From assembly GCA_900755005.1 (NCBI GenBank), contig CAAEEX010000088.1:1-30668 (forward strand): DNA of 30,668 nucleotides. The letters run 5' to 3'. Position numbers and translations under genes: made by a program. Under the pieces are notes generated by a model. That model worked only from the letters and a program-made list of their open reading frames with translations. It made no database searches and was not told where the DNA came from. Shown piece by piece: positions 7,298 through 15,253 of this stretch (positions are counted from its first letter, which is position 1; every line of letters begins with the position of its first letter). The stretch is from an uncultured Collinsella sp. (GTDB lineage: Bacteria > Actinomycetota > Coriobacteriia > Coriobacteriales > Coriobacteriaceae).

Positions 7298-7321
7298 GAT
7301 AATCTACGTAAGAGGATTATC
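7298..7321 (-). promoter_or_regulatory. Candidate TetR operator
   Basis: GATAATC (7298-7304) and GATTATC (7315-7321) form a perfect 7-base inverted repeat with a 10-base spacer, in the short gap upstream of the TetR gene. The dyad size fits a TetR dimer site. No convincing -35/-10 pair could be fixed beside it. Confidence 0.45.
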
Positions 7322-7370
7322 CCCCATACAGCACAAATATGCCCCGCATCATGAAGAACGCACGACTGTC

Positions 7371-8678
7371 CTACTGCGACTTAGGGTGCTTCTTCTTATT
7401 GAGTGCCGACGGAGATACGCGAATACCATCGCCTGTCTGGCGCACATAGGCTTTATGAGCCGGCTTAGCGGTCCCAGAAGCCTTCTGAGCGTGCTTCTTG
7501 GGATCAACGGTAACAGCATTCGTGGGGTGCGGCTTAGTGGGCGCAGAGGGCGTCTGAGGCGTGCGGCCGAGCTTGCGCATCACGCGATCCCAGCGCGCAT
7601 GGATGCTCTCGTTGTGGGCACTCTTAAGTCCCAACAGGGGCGCAGCCAAAATGGTCGGCGCGATAAACGTAATGAGGCGCCACAGCAGATAGCCGGCGGT
7701 CGAAGCCGACCCAAAGAAATGACCCAAGAACAATGCAAAGCCGCCCTCAGCGCCACCAGTTCCACCGGGCAAGGGAACCGCAGAGCTCAGCAGCTGGACA
7801 AAAGCGCTCGCGGCCATGACCGAGAAAAAGTCGACTTCGTGGTGGCCAAAGGCAAGCATCAGGAAATACGGCACCAGATAGAAAAACGCGAGCTGCAACA
7901 TGGTGATGACCACCGTGAGCAGCATGGACGAAAAGTGGCCGGCTGAAAGCTTGAACTTCTCGGAGAAAGAGTAGATCTCACCATCGACAAACGTACGCCA
8001 TCCCTCGATCTTAGTGGCCGAGACACCAATGCGCTCGAGCCAATTGATGATGCAATGGGCGACGCGCGTGACGGTCTTAGGCATGAGCGCGACGGCGAAG
8101 ATGCCAAGCAAGATGCAGCAGTGCCCACCAAAGCTAAAGACACACAGCAGCGTCATGTCGCCATAGCGCTCGGCGAAAAACGGCATGCGAGCAAGCAGTA
8201 GGATAGCGCCCCAGGCAACGAGGCCAAACTGATACACGATAAAGCGCGTGAATTGCGTGGCTCCGGCCTCGCCGACATTTTGGCCTGCCTTGGTCAGGCG
8301 GTAAATCTGGGCGGGCGTAGAGCCCATCATCATGGGCGTCAGGTTGCCAAAGAAGATACCGCTCGCCTCGACCGAGATCAGGTCGCGAATGCCGACGGGC
8401 GAATTAGGATCGAGCCAGACGGCGATCGCATAGGCAACGATGCCAAAGAACAGGTACAGGAACATGCAAAAGCATGCAGCAACGAGCCACGGCGCCTGAA
8501 CGCTCGACATGGCAGCCCAGAACTGTCCCATCTGACCGGTCACAATCAGATAAACGATATAACCCACCAGCACGACGCCGATAAAGATGGCGCCGCGGCG
8601 TGCGCTCTTATTGTCATCTCCGCCCGAGGCCTCAACCTCGACCTGGGGCTTAGACGTATGTTGAGAGGACTCCGTCAT
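7371..8678 (-). CDS. LPG-synthase-type / UPF0104 flippase-like integral membrane protein
   Basis: The 435-residue protein has a short hydrophilic N-terminus, about 7-8 transmembrane segments (first near residues 30-50) and a basic, Pro/Lys/Thr-rich cytoplasmic tail of about 80 residues. Motifs of the lysylphosphatidylglycerol synthetase TM region (AglD/YbhN/MprF membrane domain family) are visible: SVEASGIFFGNLTPMMMGSTPAQIYRL, roughly residues 105-131, and SSAVPLPGGTGGAEGGFALF near 290. No aminoacyl-transferase domain is attached, so lipid flipping or a glycolipid role is more likely than lysyl transfer; the substrate is unknown. The start at 8678 follows AGAAGGAG, 7 bases upstream. The gap of about 110 bases between its 5' end and the tRNA terminator holds nothing I could identify. 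Confidence 0.82.
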   Translation of the reverse strand: MTESSQHTSKPQVEVEASGGDDNKSARRGAIFIGVVLVGYIVYLIVTGQMGQFWAAMSSVQAPWLVAACFCMFLYLFFGIVAYAIAVWLDPNSPVGIRDLISVEASGIFFGNLTPMMMGSTPAQIYRLTKAGQNVGEAGATQFTRFIVYQFGLVAWGAILLLARMPFFAERYGDMTLLCVFSFGGHCCILLGIFAVALMPKTVTRVAHCIINWLERIGVSATKIEGWRTFVDGEIYSFSEKFKLSAGHFSSMLLTVVITMLQLAFFYLVPYFLMLAFGHHEVDFFSVMAASAFVQLLSSAVPLPGGTGGAEGGFALFLGHFFGSASTAGYLLWRLITFIAPTILAAPLLGLKSAHNESIHARWDRVMRKLGRTPQTPSAPTKPHPTNAVTVDPKKHAQKASGTAKPAHKAYVRQTGDGIRVSPSALNKKKHPKSQ

Positions 8679-8784
8679 GAGACTCCTTCTAACAGTCAAA
8701 ATATCTTGGATATTGTACCCGCAAGGACCATAAGCAGAACGCAAAGCTCTGGTTCAAACGGGAATTGCAGACGGTTGTTTGAAA

Positions 8785-8818
8785 ATAAAAAACCCGGCCT
8801 TCCATGGGAAGTCCGGGT
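8785..8818 (-). terminator. Intrinsic terminator of tRNA-Glu
   Basis: On the minus strand ACCCGG-A-CTTCC / GGAAG-G-CCGGGT forms a strong stem (8792-8818) with a 3-base loop, followed by a run of T (8785-8791). It lies about 10 bases after the tRNA 3' end. Confidence 0.88.
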
Positions 8819-8828
8819 ATCAGATGCG

Positions 8829-8905
8829 TGGTAGCCCGTACCAGATTCGAACTGGTGATCTCCGCCTTGAGAGGGCGGCGTCCTAAACCGCTAGACGAAC
8901 GGGCC
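8829..8905 (-). tRNA. tRNA-Glu (anticodon CUC), CCA encoded
   Basis: The minus strand folds as a standard cloverleaf of 77 bases. The acceptor GGCCCGT pairs with ACGGGCT (one G-U pair), the anticodon stem CCGCC/GGCGG carries loop CTCTCAA with anticodon CTC, and the T arm ACCAG-TTCGAAT-CTGGT is followed by the acceptor, A and a genomically encoded CCA (8829-8831). Confidence 0.95.
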
Positions 8906-8939
8906 ACATGACATCTGCGCTGCCGTGCTGCGAGGAAAT

Positions 8940-8968
8940 ATATTACGGGACAAAAAACGACAGCGCAA
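8940..8968 (-). promoter_or_regulatory. Promoter of tRNA-Glu
   Basis: On the minus strand TTGCGC (8963-8968) and TAATAT (8940-8945) are separated by 17 bases. Transcription would begin near 8933, about 28 bases before the tRNA. Confidence 0.65.
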
Positions 8969-8974
8969 GAAGAA

Positions 8975-9002
8975 ATTCCAAATTGCCGACAAATTGTCGG
9001 CA
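8975..9002 (-). terminator. Likely terminator of the CCA-transferase gene
   Basis: TGCCGAC (minus strand) pairs with GTCGGCA across the loop AATTT (8984-9002), 30 bases past the cca stop, and is followed by a T-rich stretch (ATTTGGAATTTCTTCTT). The T tract is broken, so termination may be partial. It is also a near-perfect DNA palindrome and could instead be a protein site. Confidence 0.5.
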
Positions 9003-9032
9003 GGTTATGGAACACGCAGGTAAACTGGGTGG

Positions 9033-10427
9033 CTAATTCAAGTTGAGATGGACCAAAAGAGCTTCGCGCTCGTTGGGAATGTTGTCTTCGATCACGGCGT
9101 CGAGGGCGGAGTTGAGAAGCTGCCCCAGTTCCGGCCCGGGCTTGACTCCAGCACGGATCAAGTCGCCGCCGTTGATGGCGAGCATCTTGAGCGTATAGGG
9201 CTCCCCCGCCTTCAGCAGCTCGTGCGACATCGCGCGCATCTCCTCAATCGTCTCAACGTAATAGAAGCACGACGGGGCCTTGCCGAGCGTGTCGGCACGC
9301 TTAAGATCCATGAGCTCGTCCATCAAACGCGGCGTGTCGACGCCCTCGCCCGAAAGCGCGCGCATCATATTGAGCAGGCAGGAGCGCTCGGGGCGCAGCG
9401 GCTTGTCGTGATATTTGATGAGCAGGCACACGTCGCGCACCAGGTCGTGCGAGAGCGCCAGGCGATCCATAATGACGCGCGCTTTCTTGGCGCCGAGCTC
9501 GGGATGACCGTAGAAGTGTCCGCTGCCGGCGTGATCGACCGTGAAACACTCGGGCTTGGACACATCGTGCAAAAACGCCGCCCACATAAGGCTCGACGAG
9601 GGCGCGACGCCGTCGCACAGCGCAAGCTCCCCTGCCACCGTCAGCACACGGGCGATATGCTCGTAAACGTTAAACGCATGATAGACACTTCGCTGATCAA
9701 AGCCGCGACCCGCTGCCAACTCGGGCACGGCGGCGCAGATGAGCTCGGGGTAGCGCAGCATGGCGTCTCCCCCATGACCGGTCGAAAGAATGCCCTCGAG
9801 CTCAATACCCACGCGCTCGCGCGCCACGGCGTCGAGCAGCGGCGCGCACTCGGCAAGCGCGCGCTTAGTCTCGGGCTCAATCATAAAGTCCAGGCGGCAG
9901 GCAAAGCGCACCGCACGCAACATGCGCAGGGCGTCCTCGTTAAAGCGACGCTTGGGATCGCCGACAGCGCGAATCAGCTTGCGCTCCAAGTCACCCTGGG
10001 CGTCGTAGCGGTCGACAAGCCCGCGCTCGGGATGCCAGGCCATAGCGTTGACGGTAAAGTCGCGGCGCGCCAGATCGTCCTCGAGCGAGGCGGCACGCTC
10101 CACACTCTGGGGATGGCGACCATCGGTGTAAAAGCCATCCAGACGGTACGTGGTGACCTCGATACGCTCGCCATCGGAAATAGCCGTGATTCCGCCAAAT
10201 TTAATGCCCGACTCCACAACCGCGATGCCGGCGGCCTCGAGCGCCGCTTTGGACTCCTGCCACAGGCCGCTGCAACACATATCTACATCGTGGCTGGGGC
10301 ATCCCATCAGCGCGTCACGCACCCAACCGCCCACATACCAGGCCTCAAGACCGGCATCCTCGAGGGCTCGCAACACGCGCAGAGAGGCGGCTGACGGCTG
10401 CGTGGCGTTGAGCGAAACATTGCACAT
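9033..10427 (-). CDS. cca: CCA-adding tRNA nucleotidyltransferase with HD domain
   Basis: This enzyme adds or repairs the 3' CCA of tRNAs. In the 464-residue product the class II nucleotidyltransferase signature GGWVRD lies at residues 33-38, with the catalytic aspartates in SHDVDM (Asp47, Asp49). The RRDFTVNAMAWHP motif and the DPKRRFNEDALRMLRAVRFA segment that binds tRNA follow. A C-terminal HD domain (FLHDVSKPECF, later GHPELGAKKA) is present. The start at 10427 has AGGAGG eight bases upstream; the in-frame extension to 10613 has no family similarity. It is read in the same direction as the adjacent tRNA-Glu, whose CCA is already encoded. Whether the enzyme adds only A, only C, or CCA cannot be seen from the sequence. 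Confidence 0.93.
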   Translation of the reverse strand: MCNVSLNATQPSAASLRVLRALEDAGLEAWYVGGWVRDALMGCPSHDVDMCCSGLWQESKAALEAAGIAVVESGIKFGGITAISDGERIEVTTYRLDGFYTDGRHPQSVERAASLEDDLARRDFTVNAMAWHPERGLVDRYDAQGDLERKLIRAVGDPKRRFNEDALRMLRAVRFACRLDFMIEPETKRALAECAPLLDAVARERVGIELEGILSTGHGGDAMLRYPELICAAVPELAAGRGFDQRSVYHAFNVYEHIARVLTVAGELALCDGVAPSSSLMWAAFLHDVSKPECFTVDHAGSGHFYGHPELGAKKARVIMDRLALSHDLVRDVCLLIKYHDKPLRPERSCLLNMMRALSGEGVDTPRLMDELMDLKRADTLGKAPSCFYYVETIEEMRAMSHELLKAGEPYTLKMLAINGGDLIRAGVKPGPELGQLLNSALDAVIEDNIPNEREALLVHLNLN

Positions 10428-10556
10428 TCCTGTGGCCTCCTGCGATTGCGGGTATATCGATTGATGGTTTCCAAGAAGTCTAGCAAGAAACGGGAGCGGG
10501 CGCACACGCAAACGCGTTTCAAGCACGATTGAATCCCAAGAGCTCTGCCACCGAAA

Positions 10557-10594
10557 TGAAAAAGCACCCGCCTCGGTAATCCGAGACGGGTGCT
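10557..10594 (-). terminator. Intrinsic terminator after the phosphofructokinase genes
   Basis: On the minus strand AGCACCCG-T-CTCGG pairs with CCGAG-G-CGGGTGCT around ATTA (10563-10594) and is followed by a T run. It closes the pts/fruK operon 35 bases after the last stop codon. The remaining 130 bases to the cca start hold nothing identified apart from the cca ribosome site. Confidence 0.87.
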
Positions 10595-10628
10595 CAACAA
10601 AGCAAGAAACCAAGGCCCGTACGTTGCG

Positions 10629-11561
10629 TTAGCAGACCTGACGGATGGCGATGCCCTTCTGATACTCATCGACCTTAGCAAAATCGCCCAAACCCGGGCA
10701 CTCGACCACGTTGGCGCCGGTGGCCATCGAGAGGCGCAGAGCGTCCTCAACACGCTCGGGAGCGTCGTGCCACACGGACAGGAAGGCAGCGAGCGAGGAA
10801 TCGCCGGCGCAGACCGTCGACAGCAGCTTGACCTCAAAGGTGCGGTTGGCAAACCAGATGTGCTCGCCGTTGGAGAAGTACGCACCGGCGCCACCGAGGG
10901 TCAGCAGCACGTTCTTGGCGCCCTTGGCGTGCAGCTCGGCCATCGCGCCCTTGACGGACTCGTCGTCGCCACCGCTCACCTTAATGCCAAAGATGTCGAG
11001 CAGCTCATCGTCATTGGGCTTGATCAGCAGCGGCTCCATGGCAATGAGGTCTGCCAGCTGATGGCTCGAGATGTCGAGGACGAACTCGGCCCCCTTGGCC
11101 TTGACGCGGCGCAGGACCTCGGCCAAGAAGCCCTCGGAAGTGTTGGGAGGCAGCGAGCCGCTGATGACTAGGCAGGTCATGTCATCGAGCGAATCGATGA
11201 GCTCAAACATCTCCTGCTCGTTGGCCTCGTTGATGGAGGCACCGGCGTTGACCATGTTGTACTCGGTGTCGGGGCCGGCGTTGAGGAACACATTGACGCG
11301 CGTAATGCCGTCGGTCCACACGGGCTTGACGGGCACGCCCAGGGCCTCGGCGCCCTTAACGATAAACTCGCCCGAGAAACCGGCGAAAAAGCCCAGGATC
11401 GTGGTGTCGACGCCGTAGTGGTCAAGCGTAAACGAGACGTTGAGGCCCTTGCCGTTGGGCGTGTAGACGGCGTTGCGGGTACGCGTGACGGTGTTGGCAG
11501 CAAGACCGTCGCAGGCGATGTTGTAGTCAATGGCGGGATTTGCAGTGAGCGTGTAAATCAT
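10629..11561 (-). CDS. fruK: 1-phosphofructokinase, PfkB family, copy 1
   Basis: It is expected to phosphorylate fructose 1-phosphate, made by the fructose PTS, to fructose 1,6-bisphosphate. The 310-residue product opens MIYTLTANPAIDY, typical of the FruK/LacC branch, and has the substrate motif TPNGKGLNVS, ISGSLPP, the anion-hole region VCAGDSS with catalytic Asp254, and LSMATGAN. The residue before AGD is Cys rather than the usual Gly. The start at 11561 follows AAAGGA. It lies downstream of a paralogue with an independent terminator between them, so the two can be expressed separately. Tagatose-6-phosphate kinase (LacC) is a possible alternative, but the pts/fruA context supports FruK. Confidence 0.85.
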   Translation of the reverse strand: MIYTLTANPAIDYNIACDGLAANTVTRTRNAVYTPNGKGLNVSFTLDHYGVDTTILGFFAGFSGEFIVKGAEALGVPVKPVWTDGITRVNVFLNAGPDTEYNMVNAGASINEANEQEMFELIDSLDDMTCLVISGSLPPNTSEGFLAEVLRRVKAKGAEFVLDISSHQLADLIAMEPLLIKPNDDELLDIFGIKVSGGDDESVKGAMAELHAKGAKNVLLTLGGAGAYFSNGEHIWFANRTFEVKLLSTVCAGDSSLAAFLSVWHDAPERVEDALRLSMATGANVVECPGLGDFAKVDEYQKGIAIRQVC

Positions 11562-11690
11562 GAATGTTCCTTTCACGAAGCAACGTGTTAATGAAAGTAT
11601 ATTCCACGTATCGGTAAAAGGCTAGGACAACTCGGCGAACGGTGTGGAAGCGATGAAGTACGGCAGGACACCTCTCCCCCATGGCGGAAC

Positions 11691-11721
11691 AAAAAGGCGC
11701 CCCAGCCGAAACCGGGGCGCC
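11691..11721 (-). terminator. Intrinsic terminator between the two phosphofructokinase genes
   Basis: On the minus strand GGCGCCCC (11714-11721) pairs with GGGGCGCC (11696-11703) around a 10-base loop and is followed by five T. It should end the ptsH-ptsI-fruK copy 2 transcript, implying that copy 1 has its own promoter in the 129 bases between; a TATACT box is visible on the minus strand there but without a good -35. Confidence 0.88.
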
Positions 11722-11749
11722 GCATGCGCACGAATATGTCGCGTTTCGA

Positions 11750-12682
11750 TTACTGACGATCGAGCTTGCGGACAGCAACGCGCTTGCTGTACTCATCGAC
11801 GTGGCCGAAGTCGCCGATGCCGACGGACTCGGCAACGTTGGCGCCGGTGGCCATAGCGAGCTTCATGGCCTCCTCGACGTTGTCGCGATCCCTGTACCAC
11901 TTGTGCAGGAACGCAGCGAGGGTGCAGTCGCCGGCGCAGACGGAAGAGACCAGCTTGATGTTGAACTCACGCTTGGCATACCAGATGTCCTCGCCGTTGG
12001 AGAAGTAGGCGTCACCGCGGCTACCACGGGTGAGCAGCACGTTCTGGACGCCAGCCTCGTGAGCCAGCTTCATGGCAACGCGGACCTCGTCGTCGGTGTC
12101 GACCGGCACGCCGAAGATGGCCTTCATCTCGTGATGGTTCGGCTTGATGAGCAGCGGCTTCTTGTGAGCGAGCTCCTTGAGCTTGTCGGAGGACAGGTCC
12201 AGGACGACGTCGGCGCCACGGGCCTGAGCGTGCTCCATGACCTGAGCCAGGAAGTCGGGCGTAGCTTTGGGAGGCACGGAGCCGGAGACGATCAGGCACT
12301 CAAGGTCGCCCGCGGTGTCCAGGATGTTGTAGAGCTCCTCCTGGTGCTGCGGCGTGATCGGAGCACCAGGGTTCAAGATGCCGTACTCGTGCTGGCCATC
12401 GTTGACGTAGGTGTTGATGCGCGTGATACCGTCGGTCCAGACCGGGCGGCAGAGGCAACCCAGGTTCATGACCTCCTCGACGATAAACTTGCCCGTGAAG
12501 CCGGCGAAGAAGCCGAGCGCGACGGTGTCGACGCCCATCTTCTTAAAGGCGAAGGACACGTCGAGGCCCTTGCCGTTAGCCGTGTAGCTGGCCGAGCCGG
12601 TGCGGACGTTCTCGTCGGGCTCGAGCGGAGAGCTCGAAACCGTCATGTCGACAGCCGGGTTAGCGGTTAGCGTGTAGAACAT
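11750..12682 (-). CDS. 1-phosphofructokinase, PfkB family, copy 2
   Basis: The 310-residue paralogue is the same length as copy 1 and shares the layout MFYTLTANPAVD, YTANGKGLDVSFAF, FFAGFTGKFIV, VWTDGITRINTY, IVSGSVPPKA, LLIKPNHHEMK and VCAGDCTLAAF (catalytic Asp252). Differences include a basic C-terminus and replacement of the ATP-site glycine pair seen in copy 1 (LTLGGAGAYF) by LTRGSRGDAYF. Again Cys replaces Gly before AGD. It follows ptsI by 74 bases that contain a 9-base hairpin (12710-12739), and has AGGGGG before the start. It may be the same enzyme under different control or may prefer another sugar phosphate such as tagatose 6-phosphate. Confidence 0.83.
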   Translation of the reverse strand: MFYTLTANPAVDMTVSSSPLEPDENVRTGSASYTANGKGLDVSFAFKKMGVDTVALGFFAGFTGKFIVEEVMNLGCLCRPVWTDGITRINTYVNDGQHEYGILNPGAPITPQHQEELYNILDTAGDLECLIVSGSVPPKATPDFLAQVMEHAQARGADVVLDLSSDKLKELAHKKPLLIKPNHHEMKAIFGVPVDTDDEVRVAMKLAHEAGVQNVLLTRGSRGDAYFSNGEDIWYAKREFNIKLVSSVCAGDCTLAAFLHKWYRDRDNVEEAMKLAMATGANVAESVGIGDFGHVDEYSKRVAVRKLDRQ

Positions 12683-12709
12683 TTACAGTACCCCCTGTAT
12701 ATGTGAGGG

Positions 12710-12739
12710 CCGCGTGGTCGGCCCATTCCAACCACGCGG
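12710..12739 (-). other. Intercistronic hairpin between ptsI and phosphofructokinase copy 2
   Basis: CCGCGTGGT (12710-12718) and ACCACGCGG (12731-12739) form a perfect 9-base stem with a 12-base loop. No T tract follows on the minus strand, so this looks like an mRNA processing or stabilising hairpin rather than a terminator. Confidence 0.5.
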
Positions 12740-12756
12740 TTACCTCTGATACCAAA

Positions 12757-14466
12757 TTAGCGAGCTGCGGACTCGAGCAGTGCCTTGACCTCGGCAGCGG
12801 TGTTGCAGGCGAGCGCCTTCTCGGCGAGCTCGTCGCACTCGGCCTTGGTCCACTGGCTGATGGTCTTGCGGGCGCGCAGGATGGACGGAGCGCTCATCGA
12901 GAACTCCTCCAGGCCCCAGCTGATCAGCAGCGGCTCGAGCAGCGGATCGGCAGCAGCCTCGCCGCACATACCGACCATGATGCCGGCCTTCACGCCGCTC
13001 TCGATGATGTTCTTGAGCGAGCGGAGCACGGCGGGATAGTAAACCTGGTACAGGTTGGAGATGGTGTCGTTACCACGGTCGGCGCACATGGTGTAGCCGA
13101 TCAGGTCGTTGGTGCCGATGGAGAAGAAGTCGGCGACCTCGGCCAGGCGGTCGGCGAGCAGCGAGGCGGCAGGCGTCTCGACCATGATGCCGACCTCGAT
13201 GTTCTCGTTGAACTTGCGACCCTCTTCGGTCAGCTCGGCCTTGCACTGCTCGACAAGCTCCTTGACAGCCAAGACCTCCTCGACACAGGTGACGAGCGGG
13301 ATCATGATCTTGACGTCACCGAAGGCGCTAGCGCGCAGCAGGGCGCGGAGCTGGACCTTGTACTGGTCGGGGTTGGCCAGGCAGTAACGCACGGCGCGGA
13401 AGCCCATGAAGGGGTTCTCTTCCTTGACCATGTGCAGGTACGGAATCTCCTTGTCGCCACCCACATCGAGCGTGCGGATGATGACCGGAGCGCCCTTGAG
13501 CGCGCTGGCGACCTTACGGTAGGCGTTAAACTGCTCCTCCTCGGAAGGAAGCTCAGCAGAGTCCATGAACAGGAACTCGGAACGGAACAGGCCAATAGCC
13601 TCGGCGTCGTGATCGAGCGCGTTGGGCACGTCATCGGGGTTGCCGATGTTGCAGGCAATGATCTTCTTGATGCCGTCGGCAGTCACGGACGGCTTGCCGC
13701 GGAAGGCCTCGAGAGCCGCCTTCTCGGCAGCGAAAGCCTCGGCCTTGGCAGTGTAGGCGGCGAGCGTCTCCTCATCGGGATCGGCCTCAACGATACCCTT
13801 GCCACCGTCAACGACAACGGTCATGCCGTTGCGCAGTGCGGTGCAGCTGTTGGAAACCGAAAGGACGGCCGGGATCTCGAGGGCGCGCGCGATGATCGCG
13901 GAGTGTGACGTGCGGCCACCGGTCTCGGTGACGATGCCGGCAACATGGGCCTTATCGATCGTGGCGGTCATGGACGGCGTGAGGTCGTGCACGACAACGA
14001 CGGTATTCTCGGGCAGGACGGAGAGGTCGACGACCTCCTTGCCCAGCAGCTCGGCCAGAATACCGGTGCGGATGTCGGCGATGTCGGCCGCGCGCAGACG
14101 GAACATCTCGTCGTCCATGGACAGGAACATGTTCTCGAACATGGTCGAGGTGTCCATGAGCGCCTGCTCGGCGCAGGTGCCGCCGTCAATGGCGGCGTTG
14201 ATGGCGTCGGTCATGCCCGGATCCTGAGCCAGGACAATGTGTCCGCTCATGATCTCGGCCTCGGCCTCGCCCACCGTCTCCTTCATGTGGTCGGCCTGAG
14301 CCTGGGTCTTCTCGCAGAAGACCGAAAGAGCGGTCTGATAGCGCTCCTTCTCTGCTGCCGAATCAGCAACCTCGTGCGGCTCAAACGTCAAGTCGGGATC
14401 GACGGCGACCATGACGGTGCCGATACCGATGCCCTCGGAAGCGTTGACTCCCTGATACATTCCCAT
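12757..14466 (-). CDS. ptsI: PTS enzyme I (phosphoenolpyruvate-protein phosphotransferase)
   Basis: Enzyme I takes phosphate from PEP and passes it to HPr. The 569-residue protein has the phosphorylatable histidine in ETGGRTSHSAIIARAL (His188), the PEP-binding TIM-barrel motifs GLFRSEFLFM, IIRTLDVGGDKEIPYL and NPFMGFRAVRYCL, and the C-terminal signature FFSIGTNDLIGYTMCADRGND with the active-site Cys in GMCGEAA. Length is normal. The start at 14466 follows GGAG/AGAGGA; an in-frame ATG at 14460 (MYQGVNASEG) is equally good by spacing. It lies after ptsH, separated by a terminator-like hairpin. Confidence 0.95.
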   Translation of the reverse strand: MGMYQGVNASEGIGIGTVMVAVDPDLTFEPHEVADSAAEKERYQTALSVFCEKTQAQADHMKETVGEAEAEIMSGHIVLAQDPGMTDAINAAIDGGTCAEQALMDTSTMFENMFLSMDDEMFRLRAADIADIRTGILAELLGKEVVDLSVLPENTVVVVHDLTPSMTATIDKAHVAGIVTETGGRTSHSAIIARALEIPAVLSVSNSCTALRNGMTVVVDGGKGIVEADPDEETLAAYTAKAEAFAAEKAALEAFRGKPSVTADGIKKIIACNIGNPDDVPNALDHDAEAIGLFRSEFLFMDSAELPSEEEQFNAYRKVASALKGAPVIIRTLDVGGDKEIPYLHMVKEENPFMGFRAVRYCLANPDQYKVQLRALLRASAFGDVKIMIPLVTCVEEVLAVKELVEQCKAELTEEGRKFNENIEVGIMVETPAASLLADRLAEVADFFSIGTNDLIGYTMCADRGNDTISNLYQVYYPAVLRSLKNIIESGVKAGIMVGMCGEAAADPLLEPLLISWGLEEFSMSAPSILRARKTISQWTKAECDELAEKALACNTAAEVKALLESAAR

Positions 14467-14510
14467 TCCTCTCTCCGTGTCATGTGATAAAGCGTTTTGC
14501 CATATCCATG

Positions 14511-14548
14511 ACAAAAGAGCGCAGCTACCTTAAAACAGGTCACTGCGC
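14511..14548 (-). terminator. Intra-operon terminator or attenuator between ptsH and ptsI
   Basis: On the minus strand GCGCAG-TG-ACCT pairs with AGGT-AG-CTGCGC (14519-14548) around GTTTTA, followed by TCTTTTGT. It is a moderately strong intrinsic-terminator shape in the 127-base ptsH-ptsI gap. Confidence 0.6.
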
Positions 14549-14593
14549 CCCCAAATATGAACTTAGTTGTTCAACATGCGACCCGTTTGAGTT

Positions 14594-14857
14594 CTACTCG
14601 CCAAGACCGCTCTTGATGAGCTCGATGGCAGCAGCCAGAGCCTCGGCCTCGTCGGCGCCGTCGCACTTGACCTCGACCTCGGTGCCGCAGGGGATACCAG
14701 CAGCCATGAGGGCCATCGGGGACTTGCCGTTGACCTCCTTCTCGGGGGTGACGACCGTCACATCACAGGCGTACTTGCCCATGGTGGAGGCAAACAGACC
14801 AGCCGGACGCATGTGCAGACCCTGAGGATTAACGAGGGTAGCCTTCTCAGAAACCAT
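14594..14857 (-). CDS. ptsH: Phosphocarrier protein HPr
   Basis: HPr relays phosphate from enzyme I to the sugar-specific EIIA domains. The 87-residue product has the active-site histidine in NPQGLHMRPAG (His15) and a serine at position 46 in VNGKSPMALMA, the position regulated by HPr kinase in many Gram-positives; whether this organism has that kinase cannot be seen. AAGGAG precedes the start. It is the first gene of the ptsH-ptsI-fruK unit, and the upstream region between about 14870 and 14995 should hold its promoter; a TAATAT box on the minus strand is visible, but no convincing -35. Confidence 0.96.
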   Translation of the reverse strand: MVSEKATLVNPQGLHMRPAGLFASTMGKYACDVTVVTPEKEVNGKSPMALMAAGIPCGTEVEVKCDGADEAEALAAAIELIKSGLGE

Positions 14858-14995
14858 AATTGACTCCTTTTTTGTGTTTAACCCCTGTCATGCATGTGGC
14901 AGGAGTCAGATTCACGACGTTGTTTATATTAACTCACATCAAACGGTTTTTCATTATGTTTCAGACGAATTATTGGACAGATGTGTTTGTCGTCC

Positions 14996-15147
14996 GCTTG
15001 CTCGCCCACAGGGGCCCGTGCGCGGCCTGTGAGATTTCCTGCTCTACAGTCCTGCTCGCACGAAGAGCACATTAAGTGCTCTTCGGCTCGTGCGGAACTC
15101 GCGATAAATCTCACAGGCCGCGTCCGGGCCTCCGTGGGCGAGCAAGC
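14996..15147. repeat. MITE-like long inverted repeat element
   Basis: Bases 14996-15037 and 15106-15147 form a 42-position inverted repeat with four mismatches: outer GCTTGCTCGCCCAC, inner GGCCCG and CGCGGCCTGTGAGATTT. Between them is a second hairpin with a perfect 10-base stem CGAAGAGCAC (15061-15070 with 15076-15085) and loop ATTAA. No ORF of convincing character spans it. Size (about 150 bases), nested symmetry and intergenic position suit a non-autonomous mobile or REP/BIME-like element. No clear target-site duplication was found. Its core matches 5269-5328. Confidence 0.75.
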
Positions 15148-15253
15148 TGGGGAAACTCAGTCGGTCCAGAGTAATATCGACCAAACGGAATTCTGGCTGA
15201 TAGTCTGTCCGCACTAAAGACTCGGCAAGCAGGACCGTCTATGCCCATCTCTG

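Noticed and set aside
9048..10394. Long plus-strand ORF (448 codons) opposite cca
   Set aside because: It mirrors the codon structure of cca, has no ribosome site and no recognisable domain; cca on the minus strand has full motifs.
11681..13908. Plus-strand ORFs opposite phosphofructokinase copy 2 and ptsI
   Set aside because: Antisense shadows of well-supported minus-strand genes.
14929..15217. Short ORFs on both strands in the fruA-ptsH gap
   Set aside because: They are produced by the symmetrical inverted repeat; no start context and no protein character.
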